From: an uncultured Lutibacter sp. | Lineage (GTDB): Bacteria; Bacteroidota; Bacteroidia; Flavobacteriales; Flavobacteriaceae | Direction of reading: 5' to 3' | Assembly: GCF_947495725.1 (NCBI RefSeq) | Contig: NZ_CANLZZ010000001.1 | Span: 620,001-684,000 of the forward strand | DNA: 64,000 nt | Shown: in pieces, positions 54,360-62,367 of the stretch | How positions within the stretch are numbered: position 1 is the stretch's first letter | Layout of the letters: every line of letters begins with the position of its first letter | The notes under the pieces: model-generated | Seen by the model: the letters and a program-made list of their open reading frames with translations, nothing else | What the model was told of the DNA's origin: nothing | Databases searched by the model: none | Program-made: the position numbers and the translations under genes

Positions 54360-55157
54360 TTAACTTAAAACCTTTTCCGTTAATTCAATAAGTTGATGAA
54401 TTTTGTTTACATCGTATGCGTCAGGATGTGCATTTCCATAAGAACCTTTGTCATTATCAAAATACTTTCCTGAGTTGTTTTTATGGTTTTCAGAAATAGC
54501 CAAATTATATAAAATAGTTGCTCCTTTATCTGCTGAAGACCAAGATTTACCAAAAGCTTCTTTTACCATATTTGTATTTAATAACGATCCTGGATTTACA
54601 GGAATTACTAAAATATTTGGTTCTTTAGTTGCTAAATAAAAACTCCACATTAACAAAGCTAATTTACTTTGAGCATATGTTGCGCCATCCATTTCATTGG
54701 TTTCACCTAATAAAGTAGCTGCTTTTATTGAAGATTGTGCAGCAGAACTTAAATTAATAACTCTTGGAGTTTCACTTTTTCTTAATAGAGGCAATAACAT
54801 ATTAGTTAATACATATGGAGCAAAGTAGTTAACTGCATAACGCATATCTAAACCATTTTTATTGGTAGCAGCACTACTTTTATAAACACCAGCATTATTA
54901 ATTAAAACATCTAGTTTAGAAACCTTTTCTTGTACAGCTATTGCCAACTGTTTTACTTCATCTAAATTAGATAAATCAGCTACAAAACCATCAATATTTA
55001 TATTGTTTGTTATTTCTTTTATTTCTGAAATAGTAGCACTCAATTTTTTAGCGTTTCTTCCGTGAACAAATACTGTATAACCTTCATTTGCCAACTTAAT
55101 TGCCGTTAATTTTCCTATTCCGTCTGTACTTCCAGTTATTAAAATTGTTTTGTTCAT
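54360..55157 (-). CDS. SDR family NAD(P)-dependent oxidoreductase
   Basis: The 265-residue protein has the cofactor motif TGSTDGIG near the N-terminus, a NNAGVY strand and catalytic Ser plus YAQSK. It lacks a C-terminal membrane signal. Its start lies 53 bases downstream of the cupin lipoprotein stop, so the two may be co-transcribed. Substrate unknown. Confidence 0.9.
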   Translation of the reverse strand: MNKTILITGSTDGIGKLTAIKLANEGYTVFVHGRNAKKLSATISEIKEITNNINIDGFVADLSNLDEVKQLAIAVQEKVSKLDVLINNAGVYKSSAATNKNGLDMRYAVNYFAPYVLTNMLLPLLRKSETPRVINLSSAAQSSIKAATLLGETNEMDGATYAQSKLALLMWSFYLATKEPNILVIPVNPGSLLNTNMVKEAFGKSWSSADKGATILYNLAISENHKNNSGKYFDNDKGSYGNAHPDAYDVNKIHQLIELTEKVLS

Positions 55158-55210
55158 TTTAAAAATTATTTTTTAATTTATTTACAAAGAATTATGGCAC
55201 AAATAGTAAG

Positions 55211-56074
55211 TTAGTTACTAATTTTAACAGCTCCATTAGTTCTTATATATAAAATAGTTTCAATATTAGTGTTATTTGTAACAGAATGAATTGCTTTACT
55301 TGTAGAACCAAAATAACTTCCCGAATCTAATAATTTAACTTGTGCTGTTTTTGGCATTTTATAGTTTAGAACATTTGTAATTACAACTGAATGAAAAACA
55401 CTTCCGTTACTTTCTATTTTTCCAATAAAACCTTTAGGCAGTTTTATAAAAAGTCCTTTTGATCCTCCGTTTTTATTACTTTCCCATAAAAAACTTAATT
55501 CAGCTTTACAAGCTTCATCTACCCAATTGGTTTTACTATTGTTTAACCAAACTACGTTAGATATATCTATATTTATTGGACGTTCTCCATTATCAAATGC
55601 TTGATCTATTGGTTTTACCAAATACGGACCATTATCAATTTCAACCAATGCAATATTTTCTTCTCCTTTTGCCGATGTAATATGTGATTCTCCTTCTGGT
55701 TGTGTCCAAAAACTCCCTGGTTTCATCCACATATTTTCTGCTTTAGGATCATCGTTATGCACTGTTCCTTTAATAACAACTGCTCTATAGGTAACATTAT
55801 GAATATGAGGTGGTGATGAAAAACCATCAACAAATTTTGCTAAAAACCCCGTTGCTTCTGTTCCTTTTCTATCTCCCCATATTGTTCCTGCTTGTGGACT
55901 TTTGTCTCCTCGTGCTGGATTTAATTTTTCCCAAACTATTTCAGAACTTAGCACAACTTTATTAGTTGGGTTTTCAATATTTTCTATAGTTTTTTTAACT
56001 GCTTTCTTTTCTTTATTATTACAAGAAACAACAAATATTGTAACCAAAAATAATACTACTATTGTTTTATTCAT
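55211..56074 (-). CDS. DUF4437-like cupin lipoprotein
   Basis: This 287-residue protein has a lipoprotein signal (TIFVVSC, Cys18) and two cupin-like beta domains. The first has [17 protein letters not shown] and [18 protein letters not shown], with metal-binding histidines; the second (about 195-285) has [17 protein letters not shown] and [17 protein letters not shown]4437/ChrR-like cupins bind metals or small acids. Probably in the envelope. Confidence 0.8.
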   Translation of the reverse strand: MNKTIVVLFLVTIFVVSCNNKEKKAVKKTIENIENPTNKVVLSSEIVWEKLNPARGDKSPQAGTIWGDRKGTEATGFLAKFVDGFSSPPHIHNVTYRAVVIKGTVHNDDPKAENMWMKPGSFWTQPEGESHITSAKGEENIALVEIDNGPYLVKPIDQAFDNGERPINIDISNVVWLNNSKTNWVDEACKAELSFLWESNKNGGSKGLFIKLPKGFIGKIESNGSVFHSVVITNVLNYKMPKTAQVKLLDSGSYFGSTSKAIHSVTNNTNIETILYIRTNGAVKISN

Positions 56075-56086
56075 TTTCTATTTTTT

Positions 56087-56330
56087 TTAAATCTTAGTTA
56101 TAATTTCTTCATTTGGAAAACGACCATCTTTTTCTTCCTACTTTAATAAATGCTGCATAAAATATTCATTATCATCGGTTTTTGAACAAAACACAATAAC
56201 ATACGGTGCGTTTATAACTTTAGGTTCGTTAATCTGAAAAAAAACCTTGCGTTGCTTTTGAAACTCTTTTTTTAGTTGAAACGAATTCTTTTGTTATATA
56301 ACTCCAGTTTAATACTTCTTTAAAATTCAT
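56087..56330 (-). pseudogene. Nitroreductase family relic
   Basis: Read on the minus strand, MNFKEVLNWSYITKEF (from the ATG at 56330) is the start of the NfsB-type nitroreductase family. A frameshift near 56265 and a deletion move the reading to FFQINEPKVINAPYVIVFCSKTD, the family's central strand. A TAG at 56138-56140 interrupts it before EEKDGRFPNEEIITKI. Only ~80 of the usual ~210 residues remain. It lies between the cupin lipoprotein and the AraC regulator, so it may have been part of a redox operon. Confidence 0.7.
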
Positions 56331-56436
56331 TTTTTAGTCGTTTTAAACTATAGGCACAAAAATACCACCGAAGGCAAGATTGATTCTGGTAAAAAACAAA
56401 GTGTTATATGTAAAAAATAAGGATTTAGTAATTATA

Positions 56437-57297
56437 CTAACCCAAATTAGCCTTAAAAGCGCCTAAAGTGGTTCCTTTATAAGCTAAAAATGTTTTATTT
56501 AAATGGCTAGCATCGGTAAAACTAAACTCAGAAGCAATTTCAGAAAAATGCAAATCGGTATATTTTAATCTTTGTTCTACAAGTTTTAGTATATAGTTAA
56601 GTTTGTATTTTTTAATGCTCATTTCCATATTTTTTTTAAAATATTGATTGAGATAATTTTCAGAAATATTAAATTTATCTGCAATTACTTTATTAGTGAG
56701 TAGTTCGGGAACATATACATTTGCGTGAATATGATTAATAATTTCTTGAATTTTAGAGGACTTTGGAGAATTGTTTTTTTCTGAAACAGCAAGTCTCATA
56801 TTTCTAGCAATTATTTGTAAAATAATGGAAAGTGAATTTTCAATAATAAGTAAATCAAATGATTGATTGCTTAAATATTCTTGATATAAAATAGTAATTA
56901 GTGAAGCCAAATTTGTTTTATCTGCTTCCGTTTTAAAATTTAGCGCTCTTAATTGATGGTTTTCATTACATAAAATTCCTTCTATATTTCTAAACCAATT
57001 ATTTACAGGTAAATTTGATTTTGCTTGAGAAGAATCATTAAAAAAGCTTTTCAAAAATTTAATTGTTGTTAAAGTAGTTGGTGAGCTAGCCTCAATTGTA
57101 TAAATATCATTTGGTATAAATACAAAAAAACTATTGGCTTTATAAGCCGCTTTATTTCCATTAATTTTTATAAATCCTTCTCCTTCTTCAAAATGAAGCA
57201 CTTCAAAAAAACGGATGCTTGTATATTGACAAAACTCAAAAGAAGACACTTCTTTACTATGAAGAATTACAATATTATCAATAATAGTTCTTGCCAT
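56437..57297 (-). CDS. AraC family transcriptional regulator
   Basis: This 286-residue protein has an N-terminal cupin-like sensor part (about 15-90, with LHFEEGEGFIKING) and a C-terminal double HTH (about 185-286). The HTH has LLTNKVIADKFNISENYLNQYFKKNM and LHFSEIASEFSFTDASHLNKTFLAYKG. It lies upstream of the nitroreductase relic and the cupin-SDR pair, all on the same strand, and may have controlled them. Confidence 0.88.
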   Translation of the reverse strand: MARTIIDNIVILHSKEVSSFEFCQYTSIRFFEVLHFEEGEGFIKINGNKAAYKANSFFVFIPNDIYTIEASSPTTLTTIKFLKSFFNDSSQAKSNLPVNNWFRNIEGILCNENHQLRALNFKTEADKTNLASLITILYQEYLSNQSFDLLIIENSLSIILQIIARNMRLAVSEKNNSPKSSKIQEIINHIHANVYVPELLTNKVIADKFNISENYLNQYFKKNMEMSIKKYKLNYILKLVEQRLKYTDLHFSEIASEFSFTDASHLNKTFLAYKGTTLGAFKANLG

Positions 57298-57350
57298 TTG
57301 GCAAATTTAGTTCATTTTAATTGAATAATTTATCCGAATTAAAACTGATT

Positions 57351-58445
57351 TTAAAACTCAAATTTTAATTGAACCGCAATAGGTTTTTCTATTTCTTTTT
57401 TAGAATTAATATTTAAATTAGTTACAGAAATACCTAATAATCGTACGGAATTTAACACCTTTTCTTGGTATAGCAATTCCTTAACTATTTCTAACATTAC
57501 CGCTTTTTCTTTAATAAAATAAGGCAACGTTTTACTGCGAGTTTGTGTAGTAAAATCGCTGTATTTAATTTTTAAAGTAACTGTTTTTCCAGACACTTTA
57601 GATTTAAGTAACCGCTTTTCTAATTCTTCTGAAATACGTTCTAGCTTCTCCATCATAAATATTTCGGAAGTTAAATTTGTAATAAACGTATGTTCTGCGG
57701 CAACCGATTTTCGAATTCTATTGGGTTTTACTTTACTATGATAGTTTCCTCTAACCAAATTATAATAATGCGCTCCCGAACTTTTAAAGTTTTCTGTTAA
57801 AAATGCTTCACTTTTAGCCTTTAAATCTTTTCCGGTAAAAATTCCAAGATTATACATTTTGGCTGCAGTTACTTTTCCAATACCAAAGAATTTTTTAATG
57901 GGTAGTTCTTCTAAAAATTGAAGAACCTCTTCTGGTGAAATTGTTTTTTGACCGTTTGGTTTATTAATATCTGAAGCTATTTTGGCTACAAATTTACTAT
58001 TAGAAATTCCTGCTGAAGCATTCAAATTTAACTCATTTGCAATTCGCTGTCGAATTTCTTTTGCAATTAAACTAGCCGAAGGATTTCCTTTTTTATTTTC
58101 GGTAACATCTAAGTAAGCCTCGTCTAAAGAAAGTGGCTCTACCAAATTGGTATACTCATAAAAAATAGCTCTAATTTTTTGTGAAATTTCTTTATATCGA
58201 TCAAATCGAGGTTTAACAAATATTAAATGTGGACATTTTTTACGAGCCAATACACCACTCATTGCCGAGCGAACTCCAAATTTTCGAGCCTCGTAACTTG
58301 CAGCAGCCACTACTCCTCTATCGGAACCTCCACCAACTGCAATTGGTTTTCCTCTTAGCTCAGGATTATCCAACTGCTCAACAGAAGCATAAAATGCATC
58401 CATATCTACGTGAATTATTTTGCGGTATTGTTCGGGTTTTTCCAC
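57351..58445 (-). CDS. dinB: DNA polymerase IV (Y-family translesion polymerase)
   Basis: The 364-residue protein has HVDMDAFYASVE (first catalytic Asp), SYEARKFGVRSAM, EPLSLDEAYLDVT (catalytic Asp-Glu) and a C-terminal little-finger domain ending in FEF, not a clamp motif. It extends past lesions and makes errors. It diverges from the M18 gene across 80 bases that carry a 14-bp palindrome, GTTTAAATTTAAAC at 58470-58483. Confidence 0.95.
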   Translation of the reverse strand: MEKPEQYRKIIHVDMDAFYASVEQLDNPELRGKPIAVGGGSDRGVVAAASYEARKFGVRSAMSGVLARKKCPHLIFVKPRFDRYKEISQKIRAIFYEYTNLVEPLSLDEAYLDVTENKKGNPSASLIAKEIRQRIANELNLNASAGISNSKFVAKIASDINKPNGQKTISPEEVLQFLEELPIKKFFGIGKVTAAKMYNLGIFTGKDLKAKSEAFLTENFKSSGAHYYNLVRGNYHSKVKPNRIRKSVAAEHTFITNLTSEIFMMEKLERISEELEKRLLKSKVSGKTVTLKIKYSDFTTQTRSKTLPYFIKEKAVMLEIVKELLYQEKVLNSVRLLGISVTNLNINSKKEIEKPIAVQLKFEF

Positions 58446-58467
58446 CGTATAAAATTACAAAACTTTG

Positions 58468-58502
58468 TTGTTTAAATTTAAACTCAATTCTTAGTATATT
58501 CG
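58468..58502 (+). promoter_or_regulatory. Candidate promoter and palindrome between dinB and the M18 gene
   Basis: TTG (58468-58470) and TATATTCG (58495-58502) lie 24 bases apart, slightly longer than usual, ahead of the M18 ATG at 58526. The perfect palindrome GTTTAAATTTAAAC (58470-58483) falls between them and could be an operator for either gene. Confidence 0.4.
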
Positions 58503-58525
58503 TGAGATAATTAGATTCTTATTTT

Positions 58526-59827
58526 ATGATTCATAAACAAAAACACGCTCAAGATTTAATCGATTTTATATACGATAGTCCAAGTCCATATCATGTAGTT
58601 AAAAACACTAAAGATATTCTTATTAAAAAAGGATTTTCTGAACTAAAACTAACCCATAAATGGAACCTTGAAAAGGGTAAAAAATATTTTGTTTGTCAAA
58701 ATAACACGTCGCTTTTTGCATTTATTGTTGGTTTAGAAGCAATAGAAGATAATGGTTTTAAAATTATTGCTGCGCATACCGATTCTCCTTCATTTAAAAT
58801 AAAACCATCACCAGAGATTTCTGTTGAAGAAAAATACGTGAAATTTAATACTGAAGTTTACGGAGGTCCAATTTTAAACACTTGGTTAGACAGACCTTTG
58901 TCCATTGCCGGAAGAGTTAGTGTAAAAAGCAACGATATTCTGCACCCAAAAAATTATTTGGTAAATATTAACCAGCCGATTATTACCATTCCTAATTTAC
59001 CAATTCATTTTAATAGAACTGTAAATGAAGGAATTGAGTTAAATAAGCAAATAGATATGCTGCCTGTTACTGCGGTTATAAATGAAGAAATGAATGCCGA
59101 TTCGGTATTATTAAATAGAATTTCCGAAGAAATTAAAGTTCCAAAAGAAGACATTTTAGAAGTAGATTTAAACCTTTACCATTTTACCAAAGGAAGTATT
59201 ATTGGTATGAATAACGAGTTTATTTCATCAGGAAAATTAGACGATTTAGCAATGGTTCATGCAGGATTAACAGCTTTTGCTGAAGCTTCGCCAAGTAAAG
59301 CTACCAATGTTTTAGCATTGTTTGATAATGAAGAAGTTGGAAGTAGATCTAAGCAAGGTGCAGGTTCTCCAATTTTAAAAGATATTTTAACTCGCATTGT
59401 TTCGGTACAAGATAAAAACGAGGAAGACATACAACGTGCTATTTATAATTCATTTATGATTAGTGCAGATATGGCACACGCATTACATCCAAACAGACCA
59501 GAAAAACACGACCCGGTAACAAGACCAGTTATAAACGGCGGACCTGCAATTAAAATTGAAGGAAACCAAAAATATACAACCGATAGCGATTCTGGAGCTG
59601 TATTTGAAATGATTTGTAAAGAAGCTAATATACCATATCAAAAATTTGTAAATAGAAGTGATATGCGAGGTGGTGGAACACTTGGAAATGTTTCCGCAGG
59701 ACAATTAGCCATTCGCTCAGTAGATGTTGGAAACCCAATGTGGGCTATGCACTCGGTTAGAGAAACTAGTGGCGTTGATGATCATACTTTTATAACCGAT
59801 GCTTTTAGGTGTTTTTATGGAATTTAA
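58526..59827 (+). CDS. M18 family aminopeptidase
   Basis: This 433-residue zinc aminopeptidase has AAHTDSPSFKIKPSP (metal ligands His, Asp), LDDLAM, FDNEEVGSRSKQGAG and SADMAHALHPNRPEKHDP. It forms a large oligomer in known members and removes N-terminal acidic or hydrophobic residues in the cytoplasm. The protein is complete. Confidence 0.94.
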   Translation: MIHKQKHAQDLIDFIYDSPSPYHVVKNTKDILIKKGFSELKLTHKWNLEKGKKYFVCQNNTSLFAFIVGLEAIEDNGFKIIAAHTDSPSFKIKPSPEISVEEKYVKFNTEVYGGPILNTWLDRPLSIAGRVSVKSNDILHPKNYLVNINQPIITIPNLPIHFNRTVNEGIELNKQIDMLPVTAVINEEMNADSVLLNRISEEIKVPKEDILEVDLNLYHFTKGSIIGMNNEFISSGKLDDLAMVHAGLTAFAEASPSKATNVLALFDNEEVGSRSKQGAGSPILKDILTRIVSVQDKNEEDIQRAIYNSFMISADMAHALHPNRPEKHDPVTRPVINGGPAIKIEGNQKYTTDSDSGAVFEMICKEANIPYQKFVNRSDMRGGGTLGNVSAGQLAIRSVDVGNPMWAMHSVRETSGVDDHTFITDAFRCFYGI

Positions 59828-59840
59828 AATTTAACTTCTC

Positions 59841-59917
59841 GTCAACCTGAACTTGTTTAAGGTTCACATCACAATTAGTCCTAAAATAATAAGATGCTGA
59901 AACAAGTTCGGCATGAC
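59841..59917. repeat. Palindromic repeat of a second family
   Basis: GTCAACCTGAACTTG at the left end and CAAGTTCGGCATGAC at the right are imperfect inverses, with TTTAAGGTTC and GATGCTGAAAC inside. The half-site differs from the TGTCATTCTGAA elements. I recall a TGAACTTGTTTCAG-type palindrome in other Bacteroidota; unverified here. Confidence 0.6.
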
Positions 59918-59935
59918 CAAGATATCACAAAATAA

Positions 59936-59952
59936 GCCTGCTAAAAGCAGGC
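59936..59952. other. Small perfect hairpin after the M18 gene
   Basis: GCCTGCT and AGCAGGC pair perfectly over a three-base loop. The T-tract is poor on both strands, so terminator function is uncertain. The remaining bases up to 60054 show nothing else. Confidence 0.4.
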
Positions 59953-60054
59953 AAAACTATAAACATTTTACGGTTTTACCTTGCCAAAAGGTTAATAAAG
60001 TTGTCTAAATTTAATCTTTAAAAAATTTTAATATATAAAATTAATTTTAACACT

Positions 60055-60231
60055 ATGAAAAGATTAAGAAACAACGAAGTTGGAAGAAATAATTATACTC
60101 AAGACCCTTCAAATCTTAAGGAAAGAATATTAGATGCTATAAACGATAGTTCTTTAGGCTATTTAAGAAATCAAATTATGTCTAATTTTCAGGCTACATA
60201 TTCATCTCAATTAATTCCAACTAATCAGTAA
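60055..60231 (+). CDS. Small protein of 58 residues, unknown function
   Basis: ATG at 60055 opens a 58-codon frame (start MKRLRNNEVGRNNYTQ, end SQLIPTNQ) ending five bases before the next start. Composition is polar, rich in Asn and Ser, with one likely helix (LKERILDAIND). It is short, but position and spacing support a real gene. No homologue recognised. Confidence 0.45.
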   Translation: MKRLRNNEVGRNNYTQDPSNLKERILDAINDSSLGYLRNQIMSNFQATYSSQLIPTNQ

Positions 60232-60236
60232 ATATT

Positions 60237-60584
60237 ATGAAAAACAGGCTAATTTTTTTGTTTTTACTATTTGCAATAGTAACATTAAATTCTTGCTATC
60301 AAAAAAGTCAGACAGTTGTTATTACTGATTTTTCAAATTCCATAATTGACACACTAAAAGCAAAGAAAAGTGGACATTACGGAGCTGCCATAATGGAGAT
60401 AGAAGGTCATTCTAACGATACTATTATAATTTCATTCTATAATTTTAAAAGAAAATTTAGTGGTAATTTTAAAAAAAGTATCAATATGGATTTTTATGGA
60501 GGTTTAAATAGCCATGTAATTTTTAAATTTAATCCTTATAAAGCTACCAGCGGAGAGATTAAGGTTAAATATGGAATTTATTAA
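60237..60584 (+). CDS. Small lipoprotein of unknown function
   Basis: This 115-residue product has the lipoprotein signal AIVTLNSC (Cys20) and a beta-rich C-terminal part. It follows the 58-residue gene by five bases. It lies just left of the first ~108-bp direct repeat. Confidence 0.6.
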   Translation: MKNRLIFLFLLFAIVTLNSCYQKSQTVVITDFSNSIIDTLKAKKSGHYGAAIMEIEGHSNDTIIISFYNFKRKFSGNFKKSINMDFYGGLNSHVIFKFNPYKATSGEIKVKYGIY

Positions 60585-60600
60585 TAATCATTTAACACAA

Positions 60601-60710
60601 GCCACAACCACGCAAATAAAAAATAACAGAAAAGTGCAAGTTTTAATAATTTGTACTTTTCTGTTACTTTATAGTTAGAACAAAAATGCAATAATTAAAA
60701 AACAGAACAA
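60601..60710 (+). repeat. Direct repeat 1 flanking the orphan gene pair
   Basis: This ~108-bp segment resembles 61409-61517 over its length, including ACTTTATAGTTA and AATTAAAAAACA. It contains a 17-bp stem (ACAGAAAAGTGCAAGTT with AATTTGTACTTTTCTGT, two G·U pairs) that may act as a terminator for the lipoprotein gene. Confidence 0.75.
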
Positions 60711-60725
60711 TATCAACATTTGTAT

Positions 60726-60953
60726 ATGGCTAAAAATTATGTAAAACCAATAGCTTTGGCAATTCAAGAATTAAATAAAAATGCTATATCTCCTCCCACA
60801 ACAAATGCTCAAGGAACTATTGTTGCTAATATGGGAAATGGTAATTATATTACTTACAGACCTTTATCTGCTTCATCATCAGGGTTTGATGCCAGTATTA
60901 ATTTTAATTTTAGGCAGATTTGGGCAAACGATAGAGTATTAAAATTTAAATAA
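60726..60953 (+). CDS. Small protein, possible toxin C-terminal fragment
   Basis: From the ATG at 60726 the product has 75 residues. After a polar region (KNAISPPTTNAQGTIVANMG) comes NGNYITYRPLSASSSGFDASI and a terminal RQIWANDRVLKFK. This form resembles the C-terminal tips of polymorphic toxins (YRP-x-S segment and a terminal basic strand), but I cannot name a family. The next gene overlaps its stop by one base (TAATG), as many toxin-immunity pairs do. Confidence 0.5.
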   Translation: MAKNYVKPIALAIQELNKNAISPPTTNAQGTIVANMGNGNYITYRPLSASSSGFDASINFNFRQIWANDRVLKFK

Positions 60954-61402
60954 TGGATAAACTAAATATTTTTGACAACAAGTATATAAATCTTTTTCTT
61001 CCAAATGATGGTGTTGAATTTCTATTTAATATTATCAATGATGGTTTAGGTTATAATGTAAATAAGCCTTCATCATTACACGAAAGAGAAGAAACATTAT
61101 TTATAATAGAAAAGCTTTTTAAATTGGACTTAATCTATGTTTTTCATTGGGGAGAGAATCACGAAAAAATGAAAAATGAAAAATTCACAATAGCGGAAAC
61201 CTTAAATTACATTAATTCAATATGGTTTGAAAAAGCCTATTATCCTGATTATTATGGAATGGTCATGTTTGGTCATAATAAATGGTATACAAATAAGCTC
61301 GAAAGTTTAGGGATGACAGATAGAACAGATTGGAAATGGTTTGTAAAAAATAAAATAGGGAATTTAGAAAAATTTATAGAAGATAACAGACCACCAAAAT
61401 AA
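60953..61402 (+). CDS. Small acidic/basic protein, possible immunity protein
   Basis: This 149-residue product starts within the stop of the previous gene. It is soluble, with IFDNKYINLFLPNDGVEFLF at the start and a run of aromatic residues (YYPDYYGMVMFGHNKWYTNKLESLG, DWKWFVKNKIG) later. No secretion signal. Immunity proteins are often of this size, acidic or aromatic-rich, and follow the toxin directly. The assignment is inference from context only. Confidence 0.45.
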   Translation: MDKLNIFDNKYINLFLPNDGVEFLFNIINDGLGYNVNKPSSLHEREETLFIIEKLFKLDLIYVFHWGENHEKMKNEKFTIAETLNYINSIWFEKAYYPDYYGMVMFGHNKWYTNKLESLGMTDRTDWKWFVKNKIGNLEKFIEDNRPPK

Positions 61403-61408
61403 TACAAA

Positions 61409-61517
61409 TCACAACCATGTATATAAAAAAACAGCTAAAGTACAAGTTATTACAATTTGTGCTTTTCTGTTACTTTATAGTTAAAATGAAAATTGCACTA
61501 ATTAAAAAACAAAACAA
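61409..61517 (+). repeat. Direct repeat 2 flanking the orphan gene pair
   Basis: Second copy of the ~108-bp segment. It is diverged from repeat 1 (its stem is weaker, ACAGCTAAAGTACAAG), and it ends two bases before the next gene's ATG. Confidence 0.75.
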
Positions 61518-61519
61518 CT

Positions 61520-62146
61520 ATGAAAAAAATAACATTGGTATTAATCTGTACCCTAATAGCATTTATTGGATATTCACAAAAAAAAGACATTGAAGTTGTA
61601 AGTGTAAAAAGCGAAGATGCATTTATATTAAGTGCCATTAATAACAGTAATGTACAGCAAGAAATTACATTAACAGTAGTTCAAAAAAATTTAAAAGGTT
61701 ATTCAAATCCTATAACTAAACTTATTCCTTCAAAATCTAATGCGGAATTGATAAAACTTTTTTTTATAAAAAATAAAAGATCAGAATGTAGCTACAGCTA
61801 TACTTTTAAACCTAGTTTAACAGATGAGGAAAAAAATATTCAAGACCAAAAATTAAAAGAAAAAACTGTAACAAAACTAAACAATTTAAAAGAAGGAATT
61901 GTAGTGTTTTCTAAAGATGGTTGTCCAAGATGCCATTACACAACTAGATATTTAATTGACAATAATATTGATTTTCGATTAGTAGATGTTACAAATAATA
62001 AGGAACAAAATAAAACTATGTGGGAATTTGTAAAACTCGAAAATCCAATTATAGAGACTTTAAAAATGCCCGTATTAATATATAATGGCGAGGTTTTATA
62101 TAACATAGAAAATTTAAAAGAATTTATTCCAACTCTAAAAATGTAA
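61520..62146 (+). CDS. Exported protein with C-terminal glutaredoxin-like domain
   Basis: The 208-residue product has a signal peptide (to GYSQ, residue 19). A ~95-residue domain has no known family. A glutaredoxin-like domain (about 125-205) carries VVFSKDGCPRCHYTTRYL (CPRC active site) and a cis-proline in LKMPVLIYNG. It should act on thiols in the periplasm. The strongest parallels are exported thioredoxin-fold proteins. Confidence 0.75.
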   Translation: MKKITLVLICTLIAFIGYSQKKDIEVVSVKSEDAFILSAINNSNVQQEITLTVVQKNLKGYSNPITKLIPSKSNAELIKLFFIKNKRSECSYSYTFKPSLTDEEKNIQDQKLKEKTVTKLNNLKEGIVVFSKDGCPRCHYTTRYLIDNNIDFRLVDVTNNKEQNKTMWEFVKLENPIIETLKMPVLIYNGEVLYNIENLKEFIPTLKM

Positions 62147-62170
62147 TAATACTTCATTAATTAAAAACAA

Positions 62171-62201
62171 AAAAGGGTTGCCAAACGGCAACCCTTTTTT
62201 G
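62171..62201 (+). terminator. Terminator after the glutaredoxin-like gene
   Basis: A perfect 12-bp stem (AAAAGGGTTGCC with GGCAACCCTTTT) is followed by Ts. Confidence 0.9.
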
Positions 62202-62243
62202 TTTTATTATCATCTTAAACTTCTCTAAAGGACTTGTGAAAAT

Positions 62244-62270
62244 AGATTCTTCACCTTGTTCAGAATGACA
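62244..62270. repeat. Half palindromic element next to copy C
   Basis: AGATTCTTCACCTTG then TTCAGAATGACA matches the right half of the TGTCATTCTGAA family, ten bases left of copy C. Confidence 0.55.
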
Positions 62271-62279
62271 CTTATACTC

Positions 62280-62360
62280 TGTCATTCTGAATGAAGAGAA
62301 ACGAAATGAAGAATCTCATTTTTGGGAAGCATAAGATTCTTCGCTATCGTTAAAAATGAT
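62280..62360. repeat. Dispersed palindromic element, copy C
   Basis: Starts TGTCATTCTGAATGAAG, holds AATGAAGAATCT and AAGATTCTTCGCTATCG, ends GTTAAAAATGATA (end diverged). It lies between convergent genes. Confidence 0.85.
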
Positions 62361-62367
62361 ATTTTTT

